Shown here: positions 53,698 through 63,099 of the stretch, piece after piece | Layout of the letters: the number at the start of each line of letters is the position of its first letter | How positions within the stretch are numbered: position 1 is the stretch's first letter | Assembly: GCF_900100195.1 (NCBI RefSeq) | Contig: NZ_FNES01000006.1 | Location: 62,001 to 126,000 of the forward strand | DNA length: 64,000 nucleotides | From: Billgrantia gudaonensis | GTDB taxonomy: Bacteria > Pseudomonadota > Gammaproteobacteria > Pseudomonadales > Halomonadaceae | Direction: 5' to 3' | The notes under the pieces: model-generated | The model's database searches: none | Told to the model about the DNA's origin: nothing | The model's input: only the letters and a program-made list of their open reading frames with translations | Program-made: the position numbers and the translations under genes

Positions 53698-53713
53698 ACT
53701 TTGTGTACAAAGT
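53698..53713. promoter_or_regulatory. 16-bp palindrome between the NtrC site and the sigma-54 promoter
   Basis: ACTTTGT-GT-ACAAAGT, perfect arms. The position suggests a second regulator site (for example a local repressor); no identity can be given. Confidence 0.5.
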
Positions 53714-53755
53714 ATGTCGCTGATAAATCGACTGTTTGTCGCATTTTCACCAGAT

Positions 53756-53771
53756 TGGTACACGGCTTGCT
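53756..53771 (+). promoter_or_regulatory. Sigma-54 promoter of the urease operon
   Basis: TGGTACA-CGGC-TTGCT fits the -24/-12 pattern (TGGYACR-N4-TTGCW) with the right spacing, 41 bp before the ureD start. Confidence 0.78.
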
Positions 53772-53811
53772 GAGGGAGGGTAACACCCTCGAACGCACAG
53801 GTTGCTTGTCA

Positions 53812-54699
53812 ATGACGGCCATTCCGCGCGCCATCCCCTCCGGTTTCGATTCGGGTCACCGCTTCGATGTCGGTCGACGCTGGGCGGCCTCCCTCGAACT
53901 CGGTTTTGCCGCCCGCCAGGGCGTCACGCGGATGGTCGCCACTCGTCACCGAGGCCCGCTGCGGGTACAGCGCCCCTTTCATCCCGAGGGCCGCGTGGGC
54001 ACTTGTCATGTCTACCTGCTGCATCCGCCCGGTGGACTGGTCAGCGGCGATGCCCTGGCCATCTCGGCGCGAGTCGAGGCGGGGGCGCAGGCGTTGTTGA
54101 CCACGCCGGCCGCCAGCAAGCTCTATCGGGCCGACAGCCATGGCGTGGCCTGGTCACAGCACACGCGACTCAGCGTCGCCGATGGGGGGCAGCTGGAGTG
54201 GCTGCCGCAGGAGACGATCGCCTTCGACGGCTCCCGCGGCGAGCAGGTCACCACCATCGCTCTCGAAGGTGACGCCCGTTGTCTGGGCTGGGAGATGATG
54301 GCGCTGGGGCGGCCGGCCAGCCAGTTGCCTTACGCGTCCGGGCGCATCGAGCAGCGCTTTCGCTTGATGCGCGACGGGGCGCCGCTGTGGCTGGAGCGTC
54401 AGCCCCTGGACCCGACCCACCCGCGTTTCCTCGGGCGCTGGGGCCAGGGTGGGGCCAGCGTCCAGGCCACCCTCTGGGCGGTGGGACTCATCGATGAGAC
54501 CGAAGCCATCGAGGCCCTGCGCGAAGCACTGCCCGCCAGCCCGTGCTGGGCGGTCACGATACGCCACGGCGTGATGCTGTTGCGCTATCTGGGTCTGGAG
54601 CGTAACGAGGCTTGGGACCTCTGCGAGCGCGCTTGGCAGGTGCTGCGACCGCGGCTGATCGGTCGCGAGGCCTGTGTGCCACGGATCTGGAGGACATGA
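53812..54699 (+). CDS. ureD: Urease accessory protein UreD
   Basis: About 295 residues with the UreD pattern: AASLELGFAARQGVTRMVATRHRGPLRVQRPFHPEG, CHVYLLHPPGGLVSGDALAISARVEAGAQALLTTPAASKLYR, and SQLPYASGRIEQRFRLMRDGAPLWLERQPL. UreD binds apo-urease and, with UreF and UreG, delivers nickel. Start ATG 53812 was chosen because the longer in-frame start (53686) would cover the sigma-54 promoter. Confidence 0.93.
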   Translation: MTAIPRAIPSGFDSGHRFDVGRRWAASLELGFAARQGVTRMVATRHRGPLRVQRPFHPEGRVGTCHVYLLHPPGGLVSGDALAISARVEAGAQALLTTPAASKLYRADSHGVAWSQHTRLSVADGGQLEWLPQETIAFDGSRGEQVTTIALEGDARCLGWEMMALGRPASQLPYASGRIEQRFRLMRDGAPLWLERQPLDPTHPRFLGRWGQGGASVQATLWAVGLIDETEAIEALREALPASPCWAVTIRHGVMLLRYLGLERNEAWDLCERAWQVLRPRLIGREACVPRIWRT

Positions 54700-54798
54700 C
54701 GGCACTCGTGCCGGCTACGGGCGACGAGCCGCGGGCTTCGAGCATCATGCCGAAGCCGGAAGCCCGAAGTGCCGTTCTTACATCTTGAGGAGACCGCT

Positions 54799-55101
54799 GT
54801 GGAACTGACCCCTAGAGACAAGGACAAGCTGCTGCTGTTTTCGGCGGCCCAGCTGGCCGAGCGTCGCTTGGCGCGTGGCCTCAAGCTCAACTATCCGGAG
54901 GCGGTGGCACTGATCAGCTTCGAGATTCTGGAAGGCGCCCGCGACGGCCAGAGCGTGGCCGAGCTGATGAGCCACGGGCGCGAGATCCTGACCCGCGATG
55001 ACGTCATGGAGGGAGTGGCCGAGATGGTCGATGAAGTTCAGATCGAGGCCACGTTTCCGGACGGCACGAAGCTGGTCACCGTCCACGAACCGATCGTCTA
55101 A
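54799..55101 (+). CDS. ureA: Urease gamma subunit
   Basis: A 100-residue subunit of standard length ([49 protein letters not shown], ending VTVHEPIV). The GTG at 54799 follows GAGGAG; an in-frame ATG 30 bases upstream lacks homology. It assembles with UreB and UreC. Confidence 0.96.
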   Translation: MELTPRDKDKLLLFSAAQLAERRLARGLKLNYPEAVALISFEILEGARDGQSVAELMSHGREILTRDDVMEGVAEMVDEVQIEATFPDGTKLVTVHEPIV

Positions 55102-55261
55102 AACTGGCAGCACTCGGCCATGTGGTGTTGGCATCGCGACAAAAAATGCTCATTGACGAAAGTAAACGCCGCTTTTTTGCCGCTCGCCACCTTACCTGTG
55201 GCCTGCGTTCGCTCAGTTTTAGCCGTTCTCAAGCAGCCACAAGCGAAGGGGGAAGCGCTCG
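55102..55261. other. ureA-ureB spacer
   Basis: 160 bp separate ureA from ureB, where most urease operons have little or no spacer. It has a T6 run after GCC near 55175 but I see no clear hairpin terminator, promoter or reading frame. Confidence 0.5.
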
Positions 55262-55588
55262 ATGATTCCCGGTGAATATCAATTGAAGGATGGCGAGATC
55301 GAACTCTGCGAAGGGCGCGAGCGGATCGCCGTCGAGGTCGCCAACACCGGCGACCGACCCATCCAGGTGGGCTCCCACTACCACTTTGCCGAGACCAATC
55401 CGGCGCTGCGATTCGACCGCGACGCGGCGCGCGGTTACCGCCTCGACGTGGCTGCCGGTACGGCGATTCGCTTCGAGCCCGGCCAGACTCGTCAGGTGAC
55501 GCTGATTCCCTACGTCGGGCGACGCCACGTCTACGGCTTTCGCGGCGAGGTGATGGGGGCGCTCGACGCCCAGGGAGGTCTGTCATGA
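55262..55588 (+). CDS. ureB: Urease beta subunit
   Basis: A 108-residue beta subunit ([53 protein letters not shown], then [28 protein letters not shown]). Normal length and complete. Its stop overlaps the ureC start in ATGA. Confidence 0.96.
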   Translation: MIPGEYQLKDGEIELCEGRERIAVEVANTGDRPIQVGSHYHFAETNPALRFDRDAARGYRLDVAAGTAIRFEPGQTRQVTLIPYVGRRHVYGFRGEVMGALDAQGGLS

Positions 55589-57288
55589 AGATCTCTTGTC
55601 AGGCCTATGCCGACATGTACGGTCCTACCGTGGGCGACCGGGTGCGCCTTGGCGACACCGAGTTGTGGATCGAGGTCGAACGCGATGCCACTCACTACGG
55701 CGACGAGGTGAAGTTCGGCGGCGGCAAGGTGATTCGCGACGGGATGGGACAGAGCCAGCGCCATGACGACAGCGTGATGGATACCGTGATCACCAACGCG
55801 CTGATCCTCGACTGGTGGGGCGTCGTCAAGGCCGACGTGGGCATCCGTGGCGGGCGGATCGAAGCCATCGGCAAAGCCGGCAACCCGGATACCCAGCCGG
55901 GCGTGGAGATCGTCATCGGCCCCGGCACCGAGGTGATCGCCGGGGAAGGCAAGATCCTCACCGCCGGGGGCCTGGACGCGCACATCCACTTCGTCTGCCC
56001 GCAGCTGGTGGAAGAGGCACTGATGAGCGGGATCACCACCATGCTGGGTGGTGGCACCGGGCCGGCCACCGGCACCAATGCCACGACCTGCACGCCCGGC
56101 GAGTGGCACATTGGCAAGATGCTGCAGGCCGTCGATGACCTGCCGATGAACATCGGCTTTCTCGGCAAGGGCAACGCGAGCCTGCCCGAACCTCTGGAAG
56201 CGCAGCTCGAGGCCGGGGCCATGGGGCTCAAGTTGCACGAGGACTGGGGCACGACACCGGCGGCCATCGATAACTGCCTCGCCGTGGCCGAGCGATACGA
56301 TGTCCAGATTGCCATTCATACCGATACGCTGAACGAGTCGGGCTTCGTGGAGGATACGCTCGCCGCTTTCAAGGAGCGCTGCATTCACACTTACCATACC
56401 GAGGGCGCCGGAGGCGGCCATGCGCCGGACATCATCACCGCCTGTGCCAAGCCGTACGTGCTGCCGTCGTCCACCAACCCGACGCGGCCCTATACGGTCA
56501 ACACCATCGATGAGCATCTCGACATGCTGATGGTGTGCCACCACCTGGATCCCAAGATTCCCGAGGACGTGGCCTTCGCCGACTCGCGCATCCGCCGCGA
56601 GACCATCGCTGCCGAGGACATTCTCCACGACCTGGGCGTGATCTCGATGATCGCCTCCGACTCCCAGGCCATGGGCCGCGTGGGGGAGGTGGTGTGCCGG
56701 ACCTGGCAGACCGCCCACAAGATGAAGGTGCAACGCGGCCTGCTGCCCGAGGACGAGGCCCTGGGCGCCGACAATTTCCGCGCCAGGCGCTACATCGCCA
56801 AGTACACCATCAATCAGGCCATCACGCATGGCATCGCCCATGAGGTGGGCTCGGTGGAGGTAGGCAAGCTCGCTGACCTGGTGCTATGGAAGCCTGCCTT
56901 CTTCGGTACCAAGCCGGCCATGATCATCAAGGGAGGCATGATCGCTGCCGCGCCCATGGGCGACCCCAACGCCTCGATTCCCACGCCCCAGCCGGTGCAC
57001 TACCGACCCATGTTCGGCGCCTTCGGGCGTGCGGCGAGCCGGACGCGGCTGACCTTCGTCAGCCAGGCGGCGCTGGATGGCGGAGTCAAGGAAAAGCTGG
57101 GGCTCGCCAGCGAGCTTTCGGCGTGCAAGAACGTGCGCGGCGTGCGCAAGAGCGACATGAAGCTCAACGATGCCTGCCCCGATCTCAGCGTCGATCCACA
57201 AACCTACGAAGTGCGCTGCGACGGTGAGCTGCTGACCTGTGAGCCGGCCACTGAGCTGCCATTGGCGCAGCGCTACCACTTGTTCTGA
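55585..57288 (+). CDS. ureC: Urease alpha subunit, catalytic
   Basis: A 567-residue amidohydrolase that splits urea to ammonia and carbamate. Nickel and active-site residues are visible: HIH in [13 protein letters not shown] (near 134), the carbamylated Lys in [12 protein letters not shown] (near 217), His in [12 protein letters not shown] and [13 protein letters not shown], the flap Cys/His in [22 protein letters not shown] (near 320) and the late Asp in [12 protein letters not shown]. It is full length, with nothing missing. Confidence 0.98.
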   Translation: MKISCQAYADMYGPTVGDRVRLGDTELWIEVERDATHYGDEVKFGGGKVIRDGMGQSQRHDDSVMDTVITNALILDWWGVVKADVGIRGGRIEAIGKAGNPDTQPGVEIVIGPGTEVIAGEGKILTAGGLDAHIHFVCPQLVEEALMSGITTMLGGGTGPATGTNATTCTPGEWHIGKMLQAVDDLPMNIGFLGKGNASLPEPLEAQLEAGAMGLKLHEDWGTTPAAIDNCLAVAERYDVQIAIHTDTLNESGFVEDTLAAFKERCIHTYHTEGAGGGHAPDIITACAKPYVLPSSTNPTRPYTVNTIDEHLDMLMVCHHLDPKIPEDVAFADSRIRRETIAAEDILHDLGVISMIASDSQAMGRVGEVVCRTWQTAHKMKVQRGLLPEDEALGADNFRARRYIAKYTINQAITHGIAHEVGSVEVGKLADLVLWKPAFFGTKPAMIIKGGMIAAAPMGDPNASIPTPQPVHYRPMFGAFGRAASRTRLTFVSQAALDGGVKEKLGLASELSACKNVRGVRKSDMKLNDACPDLSVDPQTYEVRCDGELLTCEPATELPLAQRYHLF

Positions 57289-57289
57289 G

Positions 57290-57340
57290 CTACGGGCTAC
57301 GGGCTACGAGCCCGAAGCTCGCGGCTCGCAGCCCGCGACT
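57290..57340. repeat. GCTACGG/GCTCGC repeat cluster before ureE
   Basis: A short spacer built of repeated GCTACGGG and GCTCGCGG units with internal hairpin potential (GGGCT-ACG-AGCCC). It resembles the arrays after urtE and before ureA. Confidence 0.65.
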
Positions 57341-57351
57341 GAGGTTGAACC

Positions 57352-57867
57352 ATGCTGAAACTGATCGAACGTCTGGGGCCCATCGAAGCGAGCCAGGAGG
57401 CCGATACCCTGACGCTGCCCTATGAACTGCGCATTCGCGGCCGACTCAAGGCGCTGAGCGATACCGGTCGCGAGCTGGGCCTGTTCCTCGACCGCGGACC
57501 GGTGCTGCGCGACGGCGAGGGCTTGCGCGCCGTGAGTGGCGAGATCGTGCGGATCCGGGCCGCCATCGAGCCGGTAGTGACCGCCCGGATCTCAGCCGGC
57601 CTGCCGCTGGCGCGGCTCGCTTACCACCTGGGCAATCGCCACGTGCAACTGGCGTTGGGCGAGGACGAGCGGGGTGGCTACGTGCGCTTTCCACCGGACC
57701 ACGTGCTGGAAGCGCTGGCCGAGTTGCTAGGAGCGAGCCTGGAACGACACGAGGCTCCCTTCGATCCCGAGCCGGGCGCTTATAACCAGCTCGGCCATTC
57801 GCATTCACACGCCCATGGCCACGAGCACGATCATGACCACCACCACGGCCATCACCATGCCCACTGA
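57352..57867 (+). CDS. ureE: Urease nickel chaperone UreE
   Basis: A 171-residue protein with the UreE peptide-binding N-domain, metal-binding middle (HLGNRHVQLALGEDE, where the His residues bind Ni at the dimer interface) and a His-rich tail (HSHSHAHGHEHDHDHHHGHHHAH) like that of Klebsiella UreE. It hands nickel to UreG. Confidence 0.95.
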   Translation: MLKLIERLGPIEASQEADTLTLPYELRIRGRLKALSDTGRELGLFLDRGPVLRDGEGLRAVSGEIVRIRAAIEPVVTARISAGLPLARLAYHLGNRHVQLALGEDERGGYVRFPPDHVLEALAELLGASLERHEAPFDPEPGAYNQLGHSHSHAHGHEHDHDHHHGHHHAH

Positions 57868-57883
57868 GGGATTCCCATCGGGG

Positions 57884-58576
57884 ATGGCGCAAGGCAACGA
57901 CCTGGCACTGCTGGGGCTGCTGCAACTGGTCAGCCCGGCGTTGCCCATCGGCGCTTTCGCCTTCTCCCAGGGTCTGGAGAGTGCCTTCGAGCTGGGTTGG
58001 GTCAGAGACGAAGCCAGCCTCGGCGAGTGGCTCGAGGGTGTGCTGGACGACGGCTTGACCCGCTGCGAGCTGCCGGCGCTGGCGCGGCTGCAGGCGGCCT
58101 GGGCGAGCGGCGACGGTCTGGCCGTGGCCGAGTGGGACGCCTGGCTTGCCGCCAACCGCGAGACCGCCGAACTCGCCGCCGAGGATGCCCGGCTCGGCGC
58201 ATCGCTCGTGCGTTTGCTGGGCAGTCTGGCGCTGTTGCCCGAGGACCTTGCGGAGGGGGTGCCGGCGATGCCCGACAGGGCCGGTTACGTGACGGCTTTC
58301 GCCTGGGCCGCTCATCGCCGCGGCATTCCGGTTCGCCAGGCGCTGCTCGGCTTTGCCTGGACCTGGCTGGAGAACCAGTTGGCGGTGGCCTGCAAGGCGC
58401 TGCCATTGGGCCATACCGCCGCCCAGCGGCTCGTCGAACGGCTACGGCCGACTGTGGTGGTTGCGGTGGACGAGGCCCTGGCCCTGGGCGATCACGAGCT
58501 CGGACCGGCGCTGCCCGGCCTGGCCCTGGCCAGCGCCTTGCACGAGACCCAGTATTCGCGGCTATTCAGAAGTTAG
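57884..58576 (+). CDS. ureF: Urease accessory protein UreF
   Basis: About 230 residues of helical UreF type: LLGLLQLVSPALPIGAFAFSQGLESAFELGWVRDEASLGEWLEG, and HRRGIPVRQALLGFAWTWLENQLAVACKALPLGHTAAQRL. It gates GTP use by UreG during nickel loading. ATG 57884 lies after the ureE stop; another in-frame ATG at 57857 would overlap ureE by 11 bp and is equally possible. Confidence 0.93.
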   Translation: MAQGNDLALLGLLQLVSPALPIGAFAFSQGLESAFELGWVRDEASLGEWLEGVLDDGLTRCELPALARLQAAWASGDGLAVAEWDAWLAANRETAELAAEDARLGASLVRLLGSLALLPEDLAEGVPAMPDRAGYVTAFAWAAHRRGIPVRQALLGFAWTWLENQLAVACKALPLGHTAAQRLVERLRPTVVVAVDEALALGDHELGPALPGLALASALHETQYSRLFRS

Positions 58577-58585
58577 GAGATCGAC

Positions 58586-59233
58586 ATGACACATTGCCTA
58601 CGCGTCGGCGTCGGTGGCCCAGTGGGCTCCGGCAAGACGGCGCTGCTCAAGCAACTCTGCCTGGCCCTGCGCGACCACTACGACATTGCCGTGGTCACCA
58701 ACGATATCTATACCCGCGAGGACGCCGATTTCCTGCTGCGCCACGAGGCGTTGCCTGCGGATCGCATCCTCGGTGTGGAGACCGGTGGCTGCCCGCACAC
58801 GGCGATCCGCGAGGACGCCTCCATGAACCTGGCAGCCATCGACGAGCTCCAGGAGCGTCACCCGGGCCTCGAACTGGTACTCGTCGAGTCCGGCGGCGAC
58901 AACCTCTCGGCCACCTTCAGTCCCGAACTCTCCGATCTCACCCTGTACGTGATCGACGTTTCCGCCGGCGACAAGATTCCGCGCAAGGGTGGGCCGGGCA
59001 TCACCAAGTCCGATCTCTTGCTCATCAACAAGATCGACATCGCCGAGCAGGTGCACGCCTCGCTCGAGGTGATGGAACGCGACGCGAAGACGATGCGCGG
59101 CGAACGCCCTTTCGTCTTCACCAACCTCTATGACGGCGTCGGGCTGGAGACCGTCATCCAGTTCATCCTCGACCGCGGCATGCTGCCGGAGCGCCGGCCT
59201 CAGAGTACCGGCACGGCCGGTGCCGGAGTCTGA
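58586..59233 (+). CDS. ureG: Urease GTPase UreG
   Basis: A 215-residue SIMIBI GTPase: P-loop [18 protein letters not shown], the nickel-site CPH in [38 protein letters not shown] and the base motif NKIDIAEQV. It couples GTP hydrolysis to nickel delivery to UreABC. Confidence 0.97.
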   Translation: MTHCLRVGVGGPVGSGKTALLKQLCLALRDHYDIAVVTNDIYTREDADFLLRHEALPADRILGVETGGCPHTAIREDASMNLAAIDELQERHPGLELVLVESGGDNLSATFSPELSDLTLYVIDVSAGDKIPRKGGPGITKSDLLLINKIDIAEQVHASLEVMERDAKTMRGERPFVFTNLYDGVGLETVIQFILDRGMLPERRPQSTGTAGAGV

Positions 59234-59265
59234 CCCTTTTGGCATTCGACAAGGAGTTCACCACC

Positions 59266-59868
59266 ATGAGACTGCGTTATTCCGCCACGACTCGTGCTGC
59301 CCTTGCGGCGGCTCCAGCCCTGCTGCTGGTCGCCGGCCTGAGCGTTGCCCATCCCGGTCACGATGCCGCCCACGGCGGCGGTTTCGCCGCGGGGCTGACC
59401 CATCCGTTGCTGGGACTCGATCACCTACTGGCCATGTTCGCCGTGGGACTTTGGAGCCTGCGCCAGGCAAGGTCTCTGAGGCTGATGGCACCCGTACTCG
59501 CCATCGGTGGCATGCTGCTGGGAGCCACCTTCTCCTGGGCAGGCCTGCAGCTGCCCGGCGTGGAGTTCGGCATCGCCATGAGCGTGCTGCTGGCCGGCGT
59601 GCTGGTCGCTGCCTTGGCGCGGGTGCCGGCGGTGCTGGGGGGTGCCGCCGTGATGCTGTTCATGATCTTCCATGGCCATGCCCATGGCGGTGAAATGCCG
59701 CATGGCGTCAGTGCGTTGGCCTATTTGGTGGGGTTCAGCTTGGCGACCCTGGCCATTACCCTGACCGGCCGTCTCGCCGGCGACTGGCTGATGGCCCGCG
59801 AGCATCGCGTGTTGCGCGGCCTGGGTGCTGCGATCGCCGCCATGGGGGCGTTATTCGCCTTTGGCTGA
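59266..59868 (+). CDS. ureJ: HupE/UreJ nickel permease-like protein of the urease cluster
   Basis: About 200 residues: signal helix ending SVAHPGHD, then six helices with the family motifs THPLLGLDHLLAMFAVGLWS and MIFHGHAHGGEMP, whose His/Asp residues are proposed to bind Ni. ATG 59266 follows AAGGAG. It probably brings nickel in for urease. A hairpin follows, so it ends the urease operon. Confidence 0.92.
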   Translation: MRLRYSATTRAALAAAPALLLVAGLSVAHPGHDAAHGGGFAAGLTHPLLGLDHLLAMFAVGLWSLRQARSLRLMAPVLAIGGMLLGATFSWAGLQLPGVEFGIAMSVLLAGVLVAALARVPAVLGGAAVMLFMIFHGHAHGGEMPHGVSALAYLVGFSLATLAITLTGRLAGDWLMAREHRVLRGLGAAIAAMGALFAFG

Positions 59869-59890
59869 ATGCAGGACGGTCAGTTCCGAA

Positions 59891-59922
59891 GCAGTGCGCC
59901 CGGCTCCGACCGGGCGCACTGC
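59891..59922 (+). terminator. Terminator hairpin of the urease operon
   Basis: Perfect 13-bp stem GCAGTGCGCCCGG, loop CTCCGA, CCGGGCGCACTGC, 22 bp after the ureJ stop. No T-run. It argues that the next gene starts downstream of it. Confidence 0.75.
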
Positions 59923-60012
59923 GTTCGAGCCTGCCTTCGGAGTATGCTGGCGATGGGAGGTAGGATGCGCGCGCAGGGAGTAGGGCGGTTGGCCAAGGCG
60001 AGGAGGCAAGGA

Positions 60013-61443
60013 ATGTGGCTATGGATCGTGGCGGCGGTACTGGCGGCCTGGTTTGCCATGGGGGTCTGGCAGCGTTTCAAGCCGCTGCCGGAAAGCGTTG
60101 GCCGTGCCTGGCCGGAGCGTGCCGCCGAGCGGGTGCGTTTCCTGGCCGACGTGACCTGGTACGACGCCGAGGGCGAGCGCCACATCGATCAGACCATCTT
60201 CGACGAGATCCTCGCGCTGATCGGTCAGGCCCGGCGCCTGGTGCTGGTCGACATGTTCCTGTTCAACGACTTTGCCGGCAGCGCCGACGGCGCCGAGTTC
60301 CGTCCGCTCTCCCGGGAACTGACCGGGGCCTTGGTAGCGGCGCGGCGGCGCCATCCCGACCTTGAGGTCGTGGTGATCAGCGACCCGCTGAACACCCTCT
60401 ACGGGGGGCTCGAGCTACCCCATTTCGAGCGGCTGCGCGAGGCTGGCGTGCGGGTGGTGGAAACGGACCTGAACCGGCTTCGGGCCTCCAACCCGCTGTG
60501 GTCGGGGCTGTGGCATCTGGGGCCGCGCTGGCTGGGCAATCGCGCCGATGCGGGCTGGCTGCCCAACCTCCTGGGGCCCGGCCGGGTGACGCTGCGGAGC
60601 TATCTCGCCATGCTCAATTTCAACGCCAATCATCGCAAGACGCTGGTGGTGGATCGGGGCGATGACTGGGTCGGGCTGGTCACTTCAGCCAATCCGCACG
60701 ATGCCAGCAGCTTGCACGGTAACGTGGGGCTGAGGTTTTCGGGGCCAGCGGCCCACGACTTGCTGGCTTCCGAGCGGGCGGTGGCGGCCTGGTCGGGAGT
60801 TGATCTGTCCGAGTTTTCGCCCCCCGTGGCCGAAGGCGGCGAAGCGGCCGAAGCGCGTATTCAACTGCTCACCGAGGGGGCAATCCGCGACGCCACGATC
60901 GCGGCCATCCAGGCCGCCGATACAGGCGACCGGCTCGACGTGGCGGTGTTCTATCTGGCCCATCGCGGGGTGATCCGGGCACTCGAGCGAGCGCAGGGCA
61001 GGGGCGTGGCGGTGCGCGTGCTGCTCGACCCCAACCAGGATGCCTTCGGGCTGGTGAAGGGCGGCATTCCCAATCGTCCGGTGGCCCATGAGCTTCACGA
61101 GGCCGGCATTCCCGTACGCTGGTGCGTCAGTCGCGGCGAACAGTGCCACTCCAAGCTGCTGCTGCGCTGGCCCGCCGATGACGATGCCGAGGCGGAGATG
61201 ATCCTGGGCTCGGCGAACTTCACCCGGCGCAATCTGGACGACCTGAACCTGGAGACCAGCGTGCGCCTGGTGGGTGCGGTGGATACGCCGGCGCTGGCCG
61301 AGGCGGCGGCCTTCTTCGAGTCGCGCTGGGCCAGCACGCCGGAGCATACGACCAGCGAGCCCATCGCTGCGCATGACGACGTCAGCCGCTGGCAGCACCT
61401 ACGCTACCGGATCATGGAGTCGAGCGGATTGTCGACCTTCTGA
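60013..61443 (+). CDS. Phospholipase D-like protein, membrane-anchored
   Basis: About 476 residues: one N-terminal helix (WLWIVAAVLAAWFAMGVW), then two PLD-type halves. The HKD motifs are NHRKTLVVDRGDDW (near 203) and CHSKLLLRWPADDD (near 375), each followed by a Gly/Ser/Asn block (LVTSANPHDAS, ILGSANFTRRN). It may be a cardiolipin synthase-like enzyme or a lipid hydrolase; the substrate is not evident. Start 60013 has AGGAGG 6 bases upstream. In-frame ATGs at 59869 and 59965 exist; the first lies before the terminator hairpin. Confidence 0.85.
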   Translation: MWLWIVAAVLAAWFAMGVWQRFKPLPESVGRAWPERAAERVRFLADVTWYDAEGERHIDQTIFDEILALIGQARRLVLVDMFLFNDFAGSADGAEFRPLSRELTGALVAARRRHPDLEVVVISDPLNTLYGGLELPHFERLREAGVRVVETDLNRLRASNPLWSGLWHLGPRWLGNRADAGWLPNLLGPGRVTLRSYLAMLNFNANHRKTLVVDRGDDWVGLVTSANPHDASSLHGNVGLRFSGPAAHDLLASERAVAAWSGVDLSEFSPPVAEGGEAAEARIQLLTEGAIRDATIAAIQAADTGDRLDVAVFYLAHRGVIRALERAQGRGVAVRVLLDPNQDAFGLVKGGIPNRPVAHELHEAGIPVRWCVSRGEQCHSKLLLRWPADDDAEAEMILGSANFTRRNLDDLNLETSVRLVGAVDTPALAEAAAFFESRWASTPEHTTSEPIAAHDDVSRWQHLRYRIMESSGLSTF

Positions 61444-61448
61444 TGCGC

Positions 61449-62378
61449 TCAGTCGACGCGGGTCACGGCCTGGTGCCGAGGGTCGACGTACCAGGGCAGG
61501 CCGAGTCGGGCGTTACGCTCCAGTTCGGCGATCACCTGGGCGCCGAGCAACAGGATGATGGCGCCGACCTCCAGACTCAGCAGCACCACGATCAGGGTGG
61601 CCAGCGAGCCGTAGACGGCGTTGACGAAGGAGAGGTTGGCGAAATAGTAGACCAGCAGCAGTCGCACGCCTTCCCATAGCAGCGCTGCCACGAATCCTCC
61701 CACGATGGCTCGGCGAAGGGCGATGCGCACCACGGGCAACACCTTGTAGATGGCGCTGAACAGCGCGAACACCCCGCCGAAGCTGAACAGGTTGAGCGCT
61801 GTCTCCGAGAGCCCGGCCAGGGGGAGTTCGCGGTCGAACAGGGCGAGCCACAGACTGTTCACGGCGCCCGCCAGGGTGACCAGTAGCGTCAGGGCCAGCA
61901 GGCCGGCACCGAGCAGCAGCATGAACAGATAAGGCAGCAATACCGAGACCCAGACGCTACGCCCGCTGTGGACGTCGGTTGCATGGAAGATGAGCGCCAG
62001 GGCGTCCTCCAGCATGCGAAAGGCGAAGGAACTGAAAATCAGCAGTACCAGGGTGCCGAACAGTCCGATGACCTCCGGTGAATCCAGCAGTGTGCGTACG
62101 GCATCCAGCAGAACCTCGGCGTGCGCCGGTGCCAGGTGGCGTGCCTGTACGGAGAGCACGTCGAACAGAGCCCGCTCGTCGACGACCTGCGTGAGCAGTA
62201 CTGCCAGCAGGGCGAATAGCGGCACGATGGAAAGCAGTATGTTGTAGCCGACCCCGCCGGCCAGCAGGATGCCGCGGTTGCGCAGGAACGCCGCCAGCAC
62301 GCGCCACAGGAAGCTGGCTACCCTCGGCAGCAGGACGAAGGCCAGGTGGCGGGAACGGGTCGATGGAGGAGAGGCCAT
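61449..62378 (-). CDS. YihY/BrkB-family inner-membrane protein
   Basis: A 309-residue protein with six membrane helices and the family pattern (RNRGILLAGGVGYNILLSIVPLFALLAVL, SGRSVWVSVLLPYLFMLLLGAGLL, AIVGGFVAALLWEGVRLLLVYYFANLSFVNAVYGSLATLIVVLLSLEVGAIILLLGAQV). Formerly called ribonuclease BN or virulence factor BrkB; the true function is unknown. It is convergent with the PLD-like gene, 5 bp apart. Confidence 0.93.
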   Translation of the reverse strand: MASPPSTRSRHLAFVLLPRVASFLWRVLAAFLRNRGILLAGGVGYNILLSIVPLFALLAVLLTQVVDERALFDVLSVQARHLAPAHAEVLLDAVRTLLDSPEVIGLFGTLVLLIFSSFAFRMLEDALALIFHATDVHSGRSVWVSVLLPYLFMLLLGAGLLALTLLVTLAGAVNSLWLALFDRELPLAGLSETALNLFSFGGVFALFSAIYKVLPVVRIALRRAIVGGFVAALLWEGVRLLLVYYFANLSFVNAVYGSLATLIVVLLSLEVGAIILLLGAQVIAELERNARLGLPWYVDPRHQAVTRVD

Positions 62379-62493
62379 GCGCTATCCCTGTCGGGGCTCT
62401 TTCCGGCATGATACGTGCAGTTAGACATCGACGGTCAAACGAATCCGGCCTTGCCGTCGATCGTTGCCATCCATTCGCCACGAGGAGCCTGGC

Positions 62494-63051
62494 ATGAGCG
62501 AGGCACTGCCCCCTGAAAATCCCCGTCCCGACACTCCGCAAAGCCCTCTCGAGCGGCGTTTCGAGCAGTTTCTCTGGCAGTCGCGCTTGCTGGTGTTGCT
62601 GGCGGTGATTCCCGCACTGCTGGGTGCCTTGACGCTCTTCGTGATCGCCAGTCTGGATATCTTCTCGGTGGTGATGGACACTTGGCGTCACTACGTAACG
62701 GGCGGTTCGGACATTCACAAGAGCGTGGTCACCGATATCATCGTCGCCGTCGACATCTACCTCATCGCACTGGTATTGATGATTTTCGGGCTCGGGGTCT
62801 ACAAGCTCTTCGTGTCGCGGATCGAGCCTGCCGAGGGACGCGACCCCTCGCACCCCTTCAATGTCCAGTCGTTGGACCAACTCAAGGACAAGATCGCCCG
62901 GGTGGTGATCCTGGCGGTGATCATCGAGTTCTTCCGTGCGGTGGTGGGCATCCAGTTCGCTACGCCACTGGATGCGATCTACCTGGCGCTCTCGGTACTC
63001 GCCCTCGCGCTAGCGCTGTATCTCATGGCGCTGGCGCACAAGGCGGAGTGA
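62494..63051 (+). CDS. YqhA/UPF0114-family membrane protein
   Basis: About 185 residues with four helices (LLVLLAVIPALLGALTLFVIAS, IIVAVDIYLIALVLMIFGLGVYKLFVS, VVILAVIIEFFRAVV, IYLALSVLALALALYLMALAH), the UPF0114 layout. Role unknown. ATG 62494 was preferred to the in-frame ATG at 62464 on homology; the latter adds residues not typical for the family. Confidence 0.9.
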   Translation: MSEALPPENPRPDTPQSPLERRFEQFLWQSRLLVLLAVIPALLGALTLFVIASLDIFSVVMDTWRHYVTGGSDIHKSVVTDIIVAVDIYLIALVLMIFGLGVYKLFVSRIEPAEGRDPSHPFNVQSLDQLKDKIARVVILAVIIEFFRAVVGIQFATPLDAIYLALSVLALALALYLMALAHKAE

Positions 63052-63099
63052 GCCGAGCCGGCAGGGGCCGCTCATCGACCATACTGCTTCGCATCGACG

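Larger units (their letters stand above)
53472..53811. other. urtE-ureD intergenic region (heptamer array, NtrC site, sigma-54 promoter)
   Basis: 340 bp without a gene. It holds, in order, the CTGCGGG repeat array, an NtrC-type dyad, a 16-bp palindrome and a sigma-54 promoter before ureD, each listed separately. Confidence 0.7.

Noticed and set aside
59869-60012. N-terminal extension of the PLD-like protein from the ATG next to the ureJ stop
   Set aside because: It would translate through the urease terminator hairpin, and the AGGAGG before 60013 marks a better start.
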